Positions 54,678 to 64,000 of a stretch of 64,000 nt of DNA are shown one piece after another. Source of the stretch: Diabrotica undecimpunctata (lineage: Eukaryota > Arthropoda > Insecta > Coleoptera > Chrysomelidae); assembly GCF_040954645.1 (NCBI RefSeq), contig NC_092806.1, positions 133,082,476-133,146,475 of the forward strand. Direction: 5' to 3'. The notes under the pieces were generated by a model that was not told the origin of the DNA, did no database searches, and saw only the letters and a program-made list of their open reading frames with translations. Each line of letters starts with the position of its first letter. The first letter of the stretch is position 1. Position numbers and translations under genes: made by a program.

Positions 54678-55232
54678 AGAAGGTTGACTATTGCTAGAAC
54701 AGCTACGATGAAACTGGTAGCAATTTGGAAAAATTCTAGCATAACAATACACACACAACTAAGGCTGGTAAGGGCGCTCATTTTTCCCATATCGACATAT
54801 GCATCCGAAACGTGGACCTTAAAGAAAGTGGATAAAAATAAACTGGACGCTTTTGAAATGTGGGTATACCGCCGCATGTTGAGAATATCCTGGATTGATC
54901 ATCCCACTAACGTATCGATATTAGAACAACTTAAAGTAAAGGATAGATTGCTTAAACAAATACAACAGAGAAATTTGCAGTATTTTGGACACATTGCTAG
55001 AAGAACAGGAACGATGGAAAAACTGATAGTCGAGGGTAGAGTTAAAGGAAAGAGACCTAGGAGAAGATCTCCAAGCCGTTGGGTAGATCAAACAAAAATA
55101 CTGATTAACCAAGGGTTACATGAAGCCGAACAACTAGCCCAGGACAAAGAAGGATGGAGAAAAATCGTGCAAAAACTGTAAAGGCCTGATGGTGTCACCA
55201 CATCCCAAAAGGGATTAGGACTGAGGAGGAGG
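54678..55232 (+). mobile_element. 5'-truncated RTE-like LINE with 11-bp target duplication
   Basis: AATTAGGATCC stands at 54667-54677 and again at 55233-55243. Between them is one open C-terminal frame of 165 codons (54684-55181): ITIHTQLRLVRALIFPISTY, SETWTLKKVDKNKLDAFEMW, YRRMLRISWIDHPTNVSILE, RNLQYFGHIARRTG, GKRPRRRSPSRWVDQ, EGWRKIVQKL, then a GAGGAGG tail. The intact frame and perfect duplication suggest a fairly recent insertion. Confidence 0.9.
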
Positions 55233-55243
55233 AATTAGGATCC

Positions 55244-55605
55244 TTGAACTCCATTCCTTATAGTATTCTGTTTTGCCCTATTATTTTATTGATTAGTTTT
55301 AATAATTGTCCTCCGTACTTTAGGAGTTCATTCGATATTATGTCCTCTGCTATTGATTTTCTATTCTTTAATTTCCTTAATGCTTTCTGTTCCTCTCTCT
55401 CCTCAAAGTTTATTTCTTCGTTTGTCGTAACTTTTGGTGTTGGTGATTCATTATCGTAACCTTTAGCAAATATCAATCCAAACTAATGTGGTAATGTTTC
55501 CTTCTGAATGTGTCCCATTTTTCTTAGTTCGTTCATCTTTTCTTTTTGTCCTTTGATCATTCTACATTTTTCTTTTTGTGTTGCCTAGGAGTCGTATTCC
55601 ATCAA
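55244..55605 (-). pseudogene. RTE-like LINE, fragment before the RT domain
   Basis: Reverse strand: FAKGYDNESPTPKVTTNEEI, NFEEREEQKALRKLKNRKSI, AEDIISNELLKYGGQLLKLI, then NKIIGQNRIL. The LKN+KS.G.D.I.NELLKYGG motif is the entry of the RTE-like RT. It lies next to the insertion target, so the copy at 54678 probably landed in this older element. Confidence 0.75.
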
Positions 55606-56373
55606 TATTGTTCCGCCCATTTCATTAGGGAATAGAAACGGGCGAAAAGTTTATGGATCGAAACAAGTAGGTAACTGATTTTGAAGAATAGACTTTTGAA
55701 AGTCCATAATTTGTACATAACAAGATTTTTACATAGCTTACAACATCTTAAGTTGGTTCCATTGGCCGTCAGTAAATATGTAAAGATTATATTGAAATAA
55801 TAGGCAATAGGTTTGCAGGATACAAACAAAATTGATGTTGTTTACTGTATTATAACATTGCAAAATAAAAACATCCTACGTTTTAATATTTGCAAATATG
55901 TCACACGTGTTAACTTATCTCATTTTTCGATAAGCTCATAAATACATATCTAGAACATGATGAGAATAATGCGTAATTATTATAGATACGTATAAATTAC
56001 TGGCCTATTTTGGACCGATACGATATATTTAAATTATCAACATTTTGATAATGGAAATAAATGCGGAAGATCAAGGCCACGTGTAGATCCCTATTTTAAT
56101 TACGTACAAAAGATTATAAATATATTTGACTTAGATTTATATCAAATTTTAAGTATTATTAAAACTTATATAATATATTACATGAATTAGTTGAATAATT
56201 GTTATCCCGAATTGGCATCCCTACCATCCGACTTATCTAGCTACAGATTGCTAATCTATACTGGGGAATTACAAATACATACTTAGAAACATAAAACTAT
56301 AGGTCTTACAAGTGATTCAATTATTGGGCTCTGGCATAATTTTCTGAACAAGTTCAGGATACTTCTAATTTTT
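55606..56373. other. AT-rich spacer
   Basis: No feature supported. Confidence 0.3.
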
Positions 56374-56915
56374 TTTTAGTAATGTGGATGCCTATGAAAG
56401 GGAAATACAGCGCCTGCAAGCTCTATATGAGGAAGTTCAGATTGACAAAGACATTTATGATTCTGATAAGTCTATGTCTGATGAGGGCATAAAGATATTC
56501 AGTAACCACGGAACTGATTCTGAGCAAAAGACAGCAGAGGCTGTACAACAGCACGTGGAAGATAGGAATGCTACAGAAGGTGACAGGCGATTATATTACT
56601 ATGGTAAAGATGGAACTAAATGGCTGAAACATACAGCTTCTAGAGCAGTCCGTACTAGAAAAGAAAATATTTTTCAACACTATTGGTATTGGAAGAAATG
56701 GAAGTACTCCTATTGAATCATGGAACCTTTTATTTAGTAATATCGTTGATTCTGTGGTACACTATACGAATCTTTATGTTACATCTATTTCTATAAATTT
56801 CAAAGATAAACGAGATATCAAAGATATATTAATTTCGGAAATGCGAGCATTTCTTGGTTTGCTTTATTTGGCAGGACTAAATCATGTATCTCGAAAAAAT
56901 TTAAAAGAATTTCAA
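56374..56915 (+). pseudogene. piggyBac-type transposase, N-terminal exon, truncated
   Basis: The exon begins after TTTTTTTTTAG (AG at 56378-56379). It encodes VDAYEREIQRLQALYEEVQI, YYYGKDGTKWLKHTASRAVR, TRKENIFQH, and after a one-base shift VHYTNLYVTSISINFKDKRD and EMRAFLGLLYLAGLNHVSRK. G(K)DGT+W.K and E.+A..GLL.LAG are typical of the N-terminal third of piggyBac-like proteins. At about 56915 it runs into a reverse-strand piggyBac copy. The catalytic residues are missing. Confidence 0.75.
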
Positions 56916-57805
56916 AATCCAAGTTTTGTTCTGGAATCCAGTTATCCACAAAAATGTTTTTTCATCTTATCCATCAATGGCCTCAATTTACACATTTTAT
57001 CAGATTTGTCCGATTTGTTGTTATCTGCATACTACAGGTATCTTAGAATTTGACGAAATCTATCTCGGCGCATAGCTTGATTTACCATTTGATTTCGCAT
57101 GCCATCCCAGAAAGAGTCCCAGTAAAAGTCTAGAACAGGTAATTCGACATTCCTGATAAAATGAGAATAGCCAAGCAACATTTTATTTCATCCAGCTTGA
57201 TGGTAGCATTTGGGTCATTCAAAAACATTTGCATATGTATTTGATTCATCAAAAATAAACTGAACTATGTGATCATCCAAAAAATTTTCAAAAACTTCAA
57301 CAGGTAATAAGCTTTTGAATCGTGCATGAGGAACTGAATCTCCATTTATACAAGTTCAAACTGCTCTTATTCTGTATCAAATCGTACTTTAACAGGGGCT
57401 GTTAACTGTTGTCTGTTAAGATTGTCAATAATACCTCCATTTTCCTCTTCACCTGAGTCTTCAGCCGTGAGAATATTTGATTCTCGAGGCTCTATAAAAA
57501 TATCTTCAATATTAATCTCATCATCATAAATCATGTTTAAGGCCTCTTCTAACATAAAACCTCGCCTGGGACAAATAAACAGTAAATTAAAATTAGCACC
57601 CATAACTGGCTAGTGTTACCATACGGTAACGCTCTACAAAATACGGCTAATTATGAAGCTGGTAAATTTAAACATCAAAATAATCTAACATAGATTGAAA
57701 GTGATCTATTAGCTATCATTTATTATCAATATTTTGACAATAATGCTTAAAATAAAATATTTCTAACACTTACTCTAGATGGAAGTCCACTGGTTGAGAG
57801 TCCAT
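56915..57805 (-). pseudogene. piggyBac-type transposase, N-terminal part with one intron, truncated
   Basis: Exon 1 (57805-57774) encodes MDSQPVDFHLE. The donor GTAAGT and acceptor TTTGTCCCAG bound a 208-nt intron (57773-57566). Exon 2 continues RGFMLEEALNMIYDDEINIE, DIFIEPRESNILTAEDSGEE, then with frame breaks PVEVFENFLDDHIVQFIFDE, LDEIKCCLAILILSG, YWDSFWDGMRNQMVNQAMRR, RFRQILRYL, DNNKSDKSDKM and a WIPEQNLDF block. The sequence stops at about 56915, before the first catalytic Asp. It is a different subfamily from the forward copy it abuts. Confidence 0.75.
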
Positions 57806-57894
57806 TTTATACAACAAACTTCAACATACTAATTCAACTAATAGTAATTTTGTTTTAAAGAATTCAGTTAAACTACCGCTTGCACTCATATTCG

Positions 57895-59350
57895 ACAGTA
57901 AAATGAAGCAACAACAATACAAGAAATGAAAAATAACAGAAGTCCTGGTAAAAATGACATATGCATAGAAATGATCAAGTTTGGTGGAGAACAACTACAA
58001 AGAAAAATATACCAGCTATTAGTGCAAGTATGGGAAAAGGAAATAATGCCATCGGAGTGGTATGAGGCCCGCATATGCCCTCTGCATAAAAAAGGGGACA
58101 AACTGAAGTGTGACAACTATAGAGGTATAGCCTTACTAGACAAGGTATACAAAATCTTGGCAAGAATATTGAGAAATAAAGTAAATTGCTATACGGAAAT
58201 AATCCTACATGAGTATCAGGCCGGCTTTAGAAAGGATAGATCTACTATAGACCAAATCTTTTCATTAAAGTAGATACAAACGACTTGTTATGAAGGTAAA
58301 GTTCCCCTGCATGTTTTGTTTGTGGATTTTAGACAAGCATATGATAGAGTTGATAGAGTCAAAATGTATCGAGCAATGAAACTTTGGGTATACCAAAGAA
58401 ACTGATCCGGCTAGTTAAAATGACACTAAATAACTCTACGTGTGAAATTGCTTGGCAGGGTGCCTTATCAGATCAATTTACGGTTGCAAAAGGCTTGAGA
58501 CAGGGAGACCCTTTATCCACTACATTATTCAACTTAGTGTTAGAAACTGTAATCTAACGATCTAACGATCCTAGCAAAAACCGAGAAAGAACTAAGAAGA
58601 GTTGTGAAGAAAATCATTGAAGAAGCACAGAAGAAATTCGGATTGGAACTAAATGAAGACAAAACCAAATATATGATCATGGGAGGGATAGAAGGGAAAA
58701 AAGAAGACTTTAGTGTGAGGTCTGTAAGTGGTAAAAGCTAGAGTTTTAAAAGGGTGGACAAATTTGAATACCTGGGTGTAGTTTTCGATGAAAATGGAAA
58801 AGAGAAATGGGACCTCGAAGCCAGAATAGCAAAAGGGAATAAAAAATTAGGTAGTTTAAGAGCCCTACTGAACTCAAAATACGTTTCTAGACAAAGTAAA
58901 CTCAGAATATATAAAACAGTAATTCGACCCACAGTAACATATACCGGTGAGACATGGATATTAAATAAGATGGAAGAGGATACTCTGGAAAGATGGGAAA
59001 GGAAAATATTGAGACGCATATTCGGAGGACGGAAGACAGAAGATGGTTTGGATAGAAGAACCAACAATGAATTAATGGCTTTATACAAAGAACTTACAAT
59101 TACTAAGTTCGTCAAGTCACAAAGAATCAGATGGTTGGGACATGTGGAAAGAATGGCAGCAAACAGAATGCCTAAACTAGAAATAACCAGAAAACTAATC
59201 GCCCCAAAAGAAGAGGTAGACCCAAAACGAGGTGGATTAGTAAAGTGGAGCAAGACCTTAAATACGTGAATGTGAGGGACTGGAAAAGAAAAGCACAAAA
59301 TATAAGCGAATGGAGAAATATTGTCCACCAGGTCCTTCAGAGCAGTTAAG
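57895..59350 (+). pseudogene. RTE-like LINE, RT with palm deletion
   Basis: EMKNNRSPGKNDICIEMIKF, PSEWYEARICPLHKKGDKLK, DNYRGIALLDKVYKILARIL, YQAGFRKDRSTIDQIF (57926-58273), motif A FVDFRQAYDRV (about 58320), motif B GLRQGDPLSTTLFNLVLET (about 58490), then a jump that removes the FADD box, EEAQKKFGLELNEDKTKYMI, DKFEYLGVVFDENGKEKWDL, TVTYTGETWILNKMEEDTLE, ERKILRRIFGGRKT, IRWLGHVERMAANRMP. The C-terminal frame is open for 171 codons (58754-59269), then shifted. It continues beyond the fold-back insertion as a 3' UTR at 59827-59935. Confidence 0.85.
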
Positions 59351-59424
59351 AATGTTGGAAAAATTTTTGAATAAAATCCTTTATAAAAAGGTATATAAAA
59401 AACCCAGTTGGGCTATGTTAAATT

Positions 59425-59464
59425 GACAAAACGTTTTCGGAATAAGTATTCCATCATCAGTGTC
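59425..59464 (-). ncRNA. Hammerhead-like motif, left arm of fold-back copy 2
   Basis: Same layout as 10053-10092 on the reverse strand: GACA, CTGATGA, T, GGAAT-ACTT-ATTCC, GAA, AACGTT, T, TGTC. All parts are present, unlike the left arm of copy 1. Confidence 0.45.
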
Positions 59465-59655
59465 TAGTTAATACATGGATGTAGCCACTAAATATGTGGG
59501 TAAAAACCCCTTTAAAAAAAAACGCCATGTTACCAATCCAACGGTAACTTTACCATCTTAATTGTAAATTAGACATAATGTAAACTAAATTTCATTTAGT
59601 AATTTTTAAAGGCTTTTTACCCACATATTTAGTGGCTACATCCATGTATTAACTA

Positions 59656-59695
59656 GACACTGATGATGGAATACTTATTCCGAAAACGTTTTGTC
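59656..59695 (+). ncRNA. Hammerhead-like motif, right arm of fold-back copy 2
   Basis: GACA (59656-59659), CTGATGA (59660-59666), T, stem II GGAAT/ATTCC, GAA, AACGTT, T, TGTC (59692-59695). Identical to the motif of copy 1's right arm, 49 kb away. Confidence 0.45.
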
Positions 59696-59826
59696 AATTT
59701 AACATAGCCCAACTGGGTTTTTTATATACCTTTTTATAAAGGATTTTATTCAAAATTTTTTTTAATATATGGTATACAGCCAAATACAGGAACTTAGTTT
59801 CCTTGTGGATACATATTTAAGTTAAG

Positions 59827-59935
59827 GTTTTGTTTAAAATAATTGTAATTAGTTAATATTAGGATTATGTTCTAAAAAATGCCCTAGGCCTTAACGGTCT
59901 GTTGTGCGTAAAAATAAAATAAATAGAATGAAGCA
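59827..59935 (+). mobile_element. 3' UTR end of the interrupted RTE-like LINE
   Basis: Continues after the fold-back insertion and ends in GTGCGTAAAAATAAAATAAATAG, an A-rich tail. It supports a single original element 57895-59935. Confidence 0.5.
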
Positions 59936-59984
59936 ACGGTTATACTGAATTTCCAACAAGTCTCAACAATATGAACAAAAGTAG

Positions 59985-60610
59985 AGATGATCGCAACTGT
60001 TACCATATGGTTCATGGGTTAAGGTTGTTTGATTTTGAAATTCTTTTTATTAAGTGTTATGTTGATGACCTAATTCTAGCTTTACCACTGGATAGGACAT
60101 GGGCGAGTATTCAACGATTTTGATCCTCACTTACAATTTACTTGTAAATTAGAGGACTCCATCACGAAGAACATACCGTTTTAGGACACGCGTGGTTTTA
60201 GAAGGGCAGACAATACCTTGATTACAAGTTGGTTAGAAAACCTATGGCATTTAACATGTTTGTTAACTACCATTCTTGTCATCCATTTAAATATAAAATC
60301 AACCTCATTCAAGCCCTTAGTTTTAGGTTACACAGGTTATCACACGCGATTAATCTAATGGAATTCCTTCTTTTACTTAGAAGTATTCTTATTGGAAACT
60401 CCTACCCTCCTCCTTCATTAATAAGTATCTTCTGTCGAGAAGTTATGGTTCCATACTTAATGATTTACCCAATGGTGACCAATTAAGGTAATTTTCAAAT
60501 AACATTGTTAATAATACAGCTCTGCAAACTACACATGAGACTCCTTTGACTACGTCAATATCCCATTATTCTTCAGTACCGTATTTTCCCCAAGTTACGG
60601 ATAAACTAAT
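59985..60610 (+). pseudogene. Penelope-like reverse transcriptase, fragment
   Basis: CYVDDLILALP (catalytic YVDD, about 60058), then LTIYL and KLVRKPMAFNMFVNYHSCHP, FKYKINLIQALSFRLHRLSH, LRSILIGNSYPPPSLI, and later PYFPQVTDKLIKLFSFP. In Penelope-like RTs the catalytic box is followed by a KP....+.N..S.HP..+K...I..L..R pattern and NGYP; both are visible. Stops break the frame before 60229. The upstream RT and the GIY-YIG domain are missing. Confidence 0.75.
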
Positions 60611-61010
60611 TAAACTATTCTCATTCCCATGACCACGCAGGGTGGACGAAAGATGAACAATTTTGAATCATGAAACATCTCATTCTAATGGTGAATTCGT
60701 TGTTTCACTACGCAACAATATTTTTATCACGTCGCAACAAAATAACCCGATCAAAAAACCAAAGATTGCCATATTGAATTAGATAGTTTTTAGTTATTAA
60801 CACTTACCAATCGGAAATGCACACGTTTTCTATGTTCGCTTACCTGTAAAAAGAAAAGTGTTTAAACAAAAATTCAAATTTAACTTTATCATCAATTTAA
60901 AAAAAAAAATGTAAAACTCTATCGGGTAAAAATATCGGACCAGTTCTGAGATAAATCTTTTTTTGATCTATTAGTCGCATTGGAAATTTGCATAAATAAA
61001 CTCTGTAACT
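60611..61010. other. AT-rich spacer
   Basis: Nothing recognised. Confidence 0.3.
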
Positions 61011-61087
61011 AGATGACACATGCTGGTAAGTCACATTTTTGGCCAAATTGAGTTATGCATATGGACATGTTCAAAAATAGAAGATCT

Positions 61088-61515
61088 AACAGATGGTAAA
61101 ATATGATAAGTTGAATCTTTGTAAATAACATAAATATAGCCCTGGCCCAAACGTGATATGTGATTTTCCTCCAATCCCAAAAGATGCCAAAAGCAGTTAA
61201 GTAGGTACATAACAACATTATGACATTGGTTTTAACTTAATCCAGTCATGGTGAGATGGCAAAATTAGATAAGTATTTTACCAGCTGTTGTTTACTTTTG
61301 CAAGTTTAATTTGTAAGTCAACAGAAGATGGCAGTAACTGTTATGTGCTCTTATCTAGAATTTCGGCTTTGCCTGATAATATATTCCTAGTTTCAACAGA
61401 TGGCAAAACTTAATAAGGTCATTTATCATATTTTGTCATCTTCAGTTAATGTTAGAAATTGTCATTTTATCCGCTGATCAATAAACATACCTTATTTTGT
61501 CATCTGTCACAGTAG
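61088..61515. repeat. Iterated GATGRCAAAA motif upstream of the transposase-like gene
   Basis: CAGATGGTAAAATATGATAA (61090), GAGATGGCAAAATTAGATAA (61253), AGATGGCAGTAACTG (61326), CAGATGGCAAAACTTAATAA (61397) and, inverted, ATTTTGTCATCTTCAG (61430) and TTATTTTGTCATCTGTCACA (61492). A further inverted partner lies downstream at 63594-63613. Likely subterminal sites of a transposon end. Confidence 0.55.
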
Positions 61516-61673
61516 TTTTTTTTTCTATTCAACTACTGTTTTGATTTTAATTGTATTTTTTCAAATGCAAGTTGTTAGTGACTGAATTATGTAAAGAGTA
61601 AAAAGTATCCTGACTGTGAGTTCTAAAAACAATATTAGAGTGAGTAGCTGTAGCTGATAGTGTGAGATAAGGA

Positions 61674-63270
61674 TTGGACTATAAAAATAGGAAAAGCAAA
61701 TTGTTTTCATCTAGAATTTTCAAACCTGTTGAAAAGTGCTGCATTAAGAGAAAGTGTGATGAGAAGATTAAATCAAAAAACCAAAGAAAAATATTTAATG
61801 ATTTTTACACACTACCAGTTTGTGCAAGAGACCAAGCATTAGCTGACAGAATTAGAATTTCTACACCAGCAGTAAGTCGGAAAAAGAAAGATACATGTGA
61901 AACCAGAGTTACTCAAAATCGGCTGGTGACTTTAGATGGAACTATAACAGAAATATGTAAAACTATGTTCATTGGTGTTTTTGGTTTAAGTAGAGGCAAG
62001 GCGGATGTCATTATTCAAAAAGTGAAAGCTTCTTCATCTAGAATTATCCAAGGAGATATGCGAGGTAAGCATCCACAACAGTTTAAAACTACTAGCGAGA
62101 AAATTAAAGATATTAATGCATTCATAGACAGATATCCTAGGCATGAAAGCCACTATGCTAGGCGAGAAAGCTCCTCTAAAAAAGTATTTCTACCAAGTAA
62201 TTTAAATGTTGAGATTATGTATAAGGAATACTGTGAGCACAGAAATGAAAATGGTCTCACTAAGTCAGTATGCTATGATGTTTTTAGAAAACAGTTTAAT
62301 GCCAAAGGATATAAATTTAAAGAACCATTTATTGACACATGCAACAAATATGATAAGTTTATTTTAAAGAAAAGACATTCAACCAATAAATCTAATCGCC
62401 AAATTATTTCTGATATGCATGACTCTCACACCAAAGAGGTCCAAGAGGGTTATGATATGAAAAATCATGATTCTTATTGCTGTATGTGGACTAAAATAGA
62501 TGCAGGAAGAGGCTCTGATGAAATTGCCTCGTGTGTTTTTAAAAAAATTATGGATCTTCCAAACAATATCGAGTATGTCACCACATACTCAAACACCTGT
62601 GGAGGACAAAACAGAAACATTAACATTGCCGCCATGTTTTGTTATGTTCTGACCAAGAAGAAATCCATTCAGGTCATTGATCAAAAATGTTTGCTACCTG
62701 GCCATACACTCCTCGAATGCGACAGCGATCATGCTTGTATTGAAAGAGCGAAAAAAAGACTTCACTCCTCAGTTAACAAAAACAGTATCAGTGATACGTA
62801 CAGAATCATGGTGCCACGTGATTGGTGTCAGGTTCGTCCGCACACTTTCTGGGAGAAAGAAATTTAAAGTTATTGAAATGCAACAACTTGACTTAAAGGA
62901 ATTTTCTAGTCAGTTGAGAAATGTGCTGGTCCATCGGAAAACTGAGAGTGAAAAACAAAAAGTCGAATGGTTGAAAATCAGGTGGTTACGATACGCTCAA
63001 GATTTTGGACGAATTTATTTCAAGTACGATCTCAACCCATTTTCTCCTTTTAAAAGCTTTAGTATATTGAGGGGTAAGAAGGGTTGATCAGAAAACTTGG
63101 AAGTTGCAAAATCCTATGCTGGACCTTTGCCAATAAACCCGAAGAAAAAGAAGGATATTCTCTCAATGTTTAGCCTCATTGGTCCCCAGTTCCATTCGTT
63201 CTACAAGAAGCTGACCACTGATACAAACAGTCGTGAGTTTGATGAATTGGATGAAGAAGATAAAGTTTAG
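61674..63270 (+). pseudogene. Transposase-like protein of an insect-expanded family (RNase-H-like fold suspected), broken
   Basis: The frame opens at 61671 without an ATG; the first in-frame Met is about 97 codons in. Blocks: CCIKRKCDEKIK (Cys pair), KIFNDFYTLPVCARDQALAD, FGLSRGKADVIIQKVK, DMRGKHPQQFKTTSEKIKDI, RYPRHESHYARRESSSKKVF, FIDTCNKYDKFILKKRH, WTKIDAGRGSDEIASC, TTYSNTCGGQNRNINIAA (residues about 303-320), KCLLPGHTLLECDSDHACIE, RDWCQV. A frameshift near 62845 leads to KKFKVIEMQQLDLKEFSSQL, WLKIRWLRYAQDFG; an in-frame TGA at 63085 precedes YAGPLPINPKKKKDILSMFS and the end at 63270. Related proteins usually read SD.CGGQN+N; the Asp is Asn here. Superfamily not assigned. Confidence 0.6.
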
Positions 63271-64000
63271 TTTCTACTGTTTTACTCAACAATTTTTATT
63301 TTTCTTTGAATGTAATGTTTTAAAAATAATGTGACTCTCTCAACTAGCAAGGACAATTTTGAAAAACAACCTATAAATACTGATTTAATAGTTATCTTAA
63401 TAAAAGCTGCTATAAGTCTGAATTGTTGTTATTATCAAGATGTCTTTCAAATTATTTCACAAATTTTTAACATAAAATCGAAAATAAATTCAAAACTACA
63501 CAAACACTTGTAATAAACCCTTTAGTATAACTAATTCTTACTTGAAAATGACTGTTCATTTTAATATTCTGTTAGTTATGTGGTGATTTGAGTCCTGTGA
63601 CAGATGACAAAACATGATATCTTTTACATCACTTACAAAAAAAATGATTAGTAAATTTAAATAACATTGTTATTGCTTGATATTTTGTATTCAGTTAGTC
63701 AAAGAACAGCTGCATAGTTAAATATAAAATTTGCTATGAATAACTTAATAACTGATTTTTAGAACCCTGCTAAACTTTCAAATTGCTCTCCTGAAAAGTT
63801 GATGAAACATGACTTATCAGCTTATGTCATCCACTCACAGAACTAAACGTAGAAAGAACGCTTCGTAAAATATTCAAAATTATTTAAAATATAGCCACTT
63901 GTTTCTAATCATTTATCAGTGGCCAAGAACTTTGTGTCATTTTTATGGTTTATTGATAATATCGTCATCAACTTCAAAATTTACACGCCACAATCTCTAC
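63271..64000. other. AT-rich flank with one GATGACAAAAC site
   Basis: Contains CTGTGACAGATGACAAAACA (63596-63615), the inverted partner of 61494-61513, and a weaker GATGAAACATGA near 63803. No gene. The element end may lie near or beyond the window edge. Confidence 0.4.

Larger units (their letters stand above)
59351..59819. mobile_element. Fold-back retroposon, copy 2, in the RTE 3' UTR
   Basis: Flanked by AGTTAAG (59344-59350, 59820-59826). Same termini as copy 1 (TTTGAATAAAATCCTTTATA at the left, TTTCCTTGTGGAT near the right) but with longer, nearly perfect arms: CCCAACTGGG through TAGTGGCTACATCC to GGGTAAAAA on both sides (about 59366-59512 and 59608-59758), and a unique centre of about 95 bp. 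Both arms carry the hammerhead-like core with GACA/TGTC stem I. Short non-matching sequence lies between each end and the duplication. Confidence 0.78.

Overview
The window looks like a piece of a large, AT-rich, transposon-dominated arthropod nuclear genome, most likely an insect and perhaps a beetle. This rests on the transposon mix (RTE-like, R1-like and Jockey-like LINEs, Penelope-like elements, Tc1/mariner-type elements with an insect-style N-terminal HTH, pogo/Tigger, piggyBac and hAT), abundant (AT)n microsatellites, and the absence of any convincing complete host gene. No rRNA, tRNA, CRISPR array or bacterial-type operon was seen. Species assignment is inference only.

Layout. 1-7 kb: one doubtful terminal exon, then reverse-strand LINE remnants (R1-like at 1-2 kb, RTE-like at 2.9-3.7, 4.6 and 5.4-7.1 kb) and a hammerhead-ribozyme-like motif at 7.45 kb. 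8-10.4 kb: a Jockey-like LINE interrupted by a fold-back element with an 11-bp target duplication. 11-13 kb: a candidate spliced exon and AT repeats. 13.25-16.02 kb: a complete pogo/Tigger-type transposon with an intact 632-aa DDE transposase carrying a C-terminal PHD-type finger, inserted exactly into an RTE reading frame. 18.65-20.93 kb: a long palindrome with arms of about 0.82 kb. 21-26 kb: RTE, Penelope and R4/NeSL-like LINE remnants, one RTE nested inside the R4-like copy. 26.5-32 kb: short inverted-repeat elements and more LINE pieces. 32.4-34.25 kb: a mariner-type element with TIRs of about 270 bp. 34.4-35.7 kb: a non-coding element rich in CCGGAAGT. 36-37.4 kb: RTE. 38.2-40.65 kb: a hAT element. 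43.4-46.0 kb: the best-preserved RTE retrotransposon, with an in-frame (AT)n expansion inside its reverse transcriptase. 46.9-51.8 kb: a three-level nest (TTAA MITE in piggyBac in a Tc1/mariner element, with a MADF fragment). 52.3-53.6 kb: a decayed Tigger element. 54.7-57.8 kb: RTE pieces and two truncated piggyBac copies tail to tail. 57.9-59.9 kb: an RTE interrupted by a second copy of the fold-back element. 60-60.6 kb: Penelope reverse transcriptase. 61-63.8 kb: a broken transposase-like gene flanked by iterated GATGRCAAAA motifs.

There is no pathway here in the host-gene sense. The features are mobile elements, mostly dead, that inserted into each other. Several insertion events can be read at base resolution because the interrupted reading frame resumes across the insertion. 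The only transposase frame that looks fully open is the pogo/PHD one; the 43.4-46.0 kb RTE is the next best. The most unusual items are the pogo element with its nine subterminal repeats, the hammerhead-like fold-back family, the long palindrome, and the transposase-like gene at the right end.
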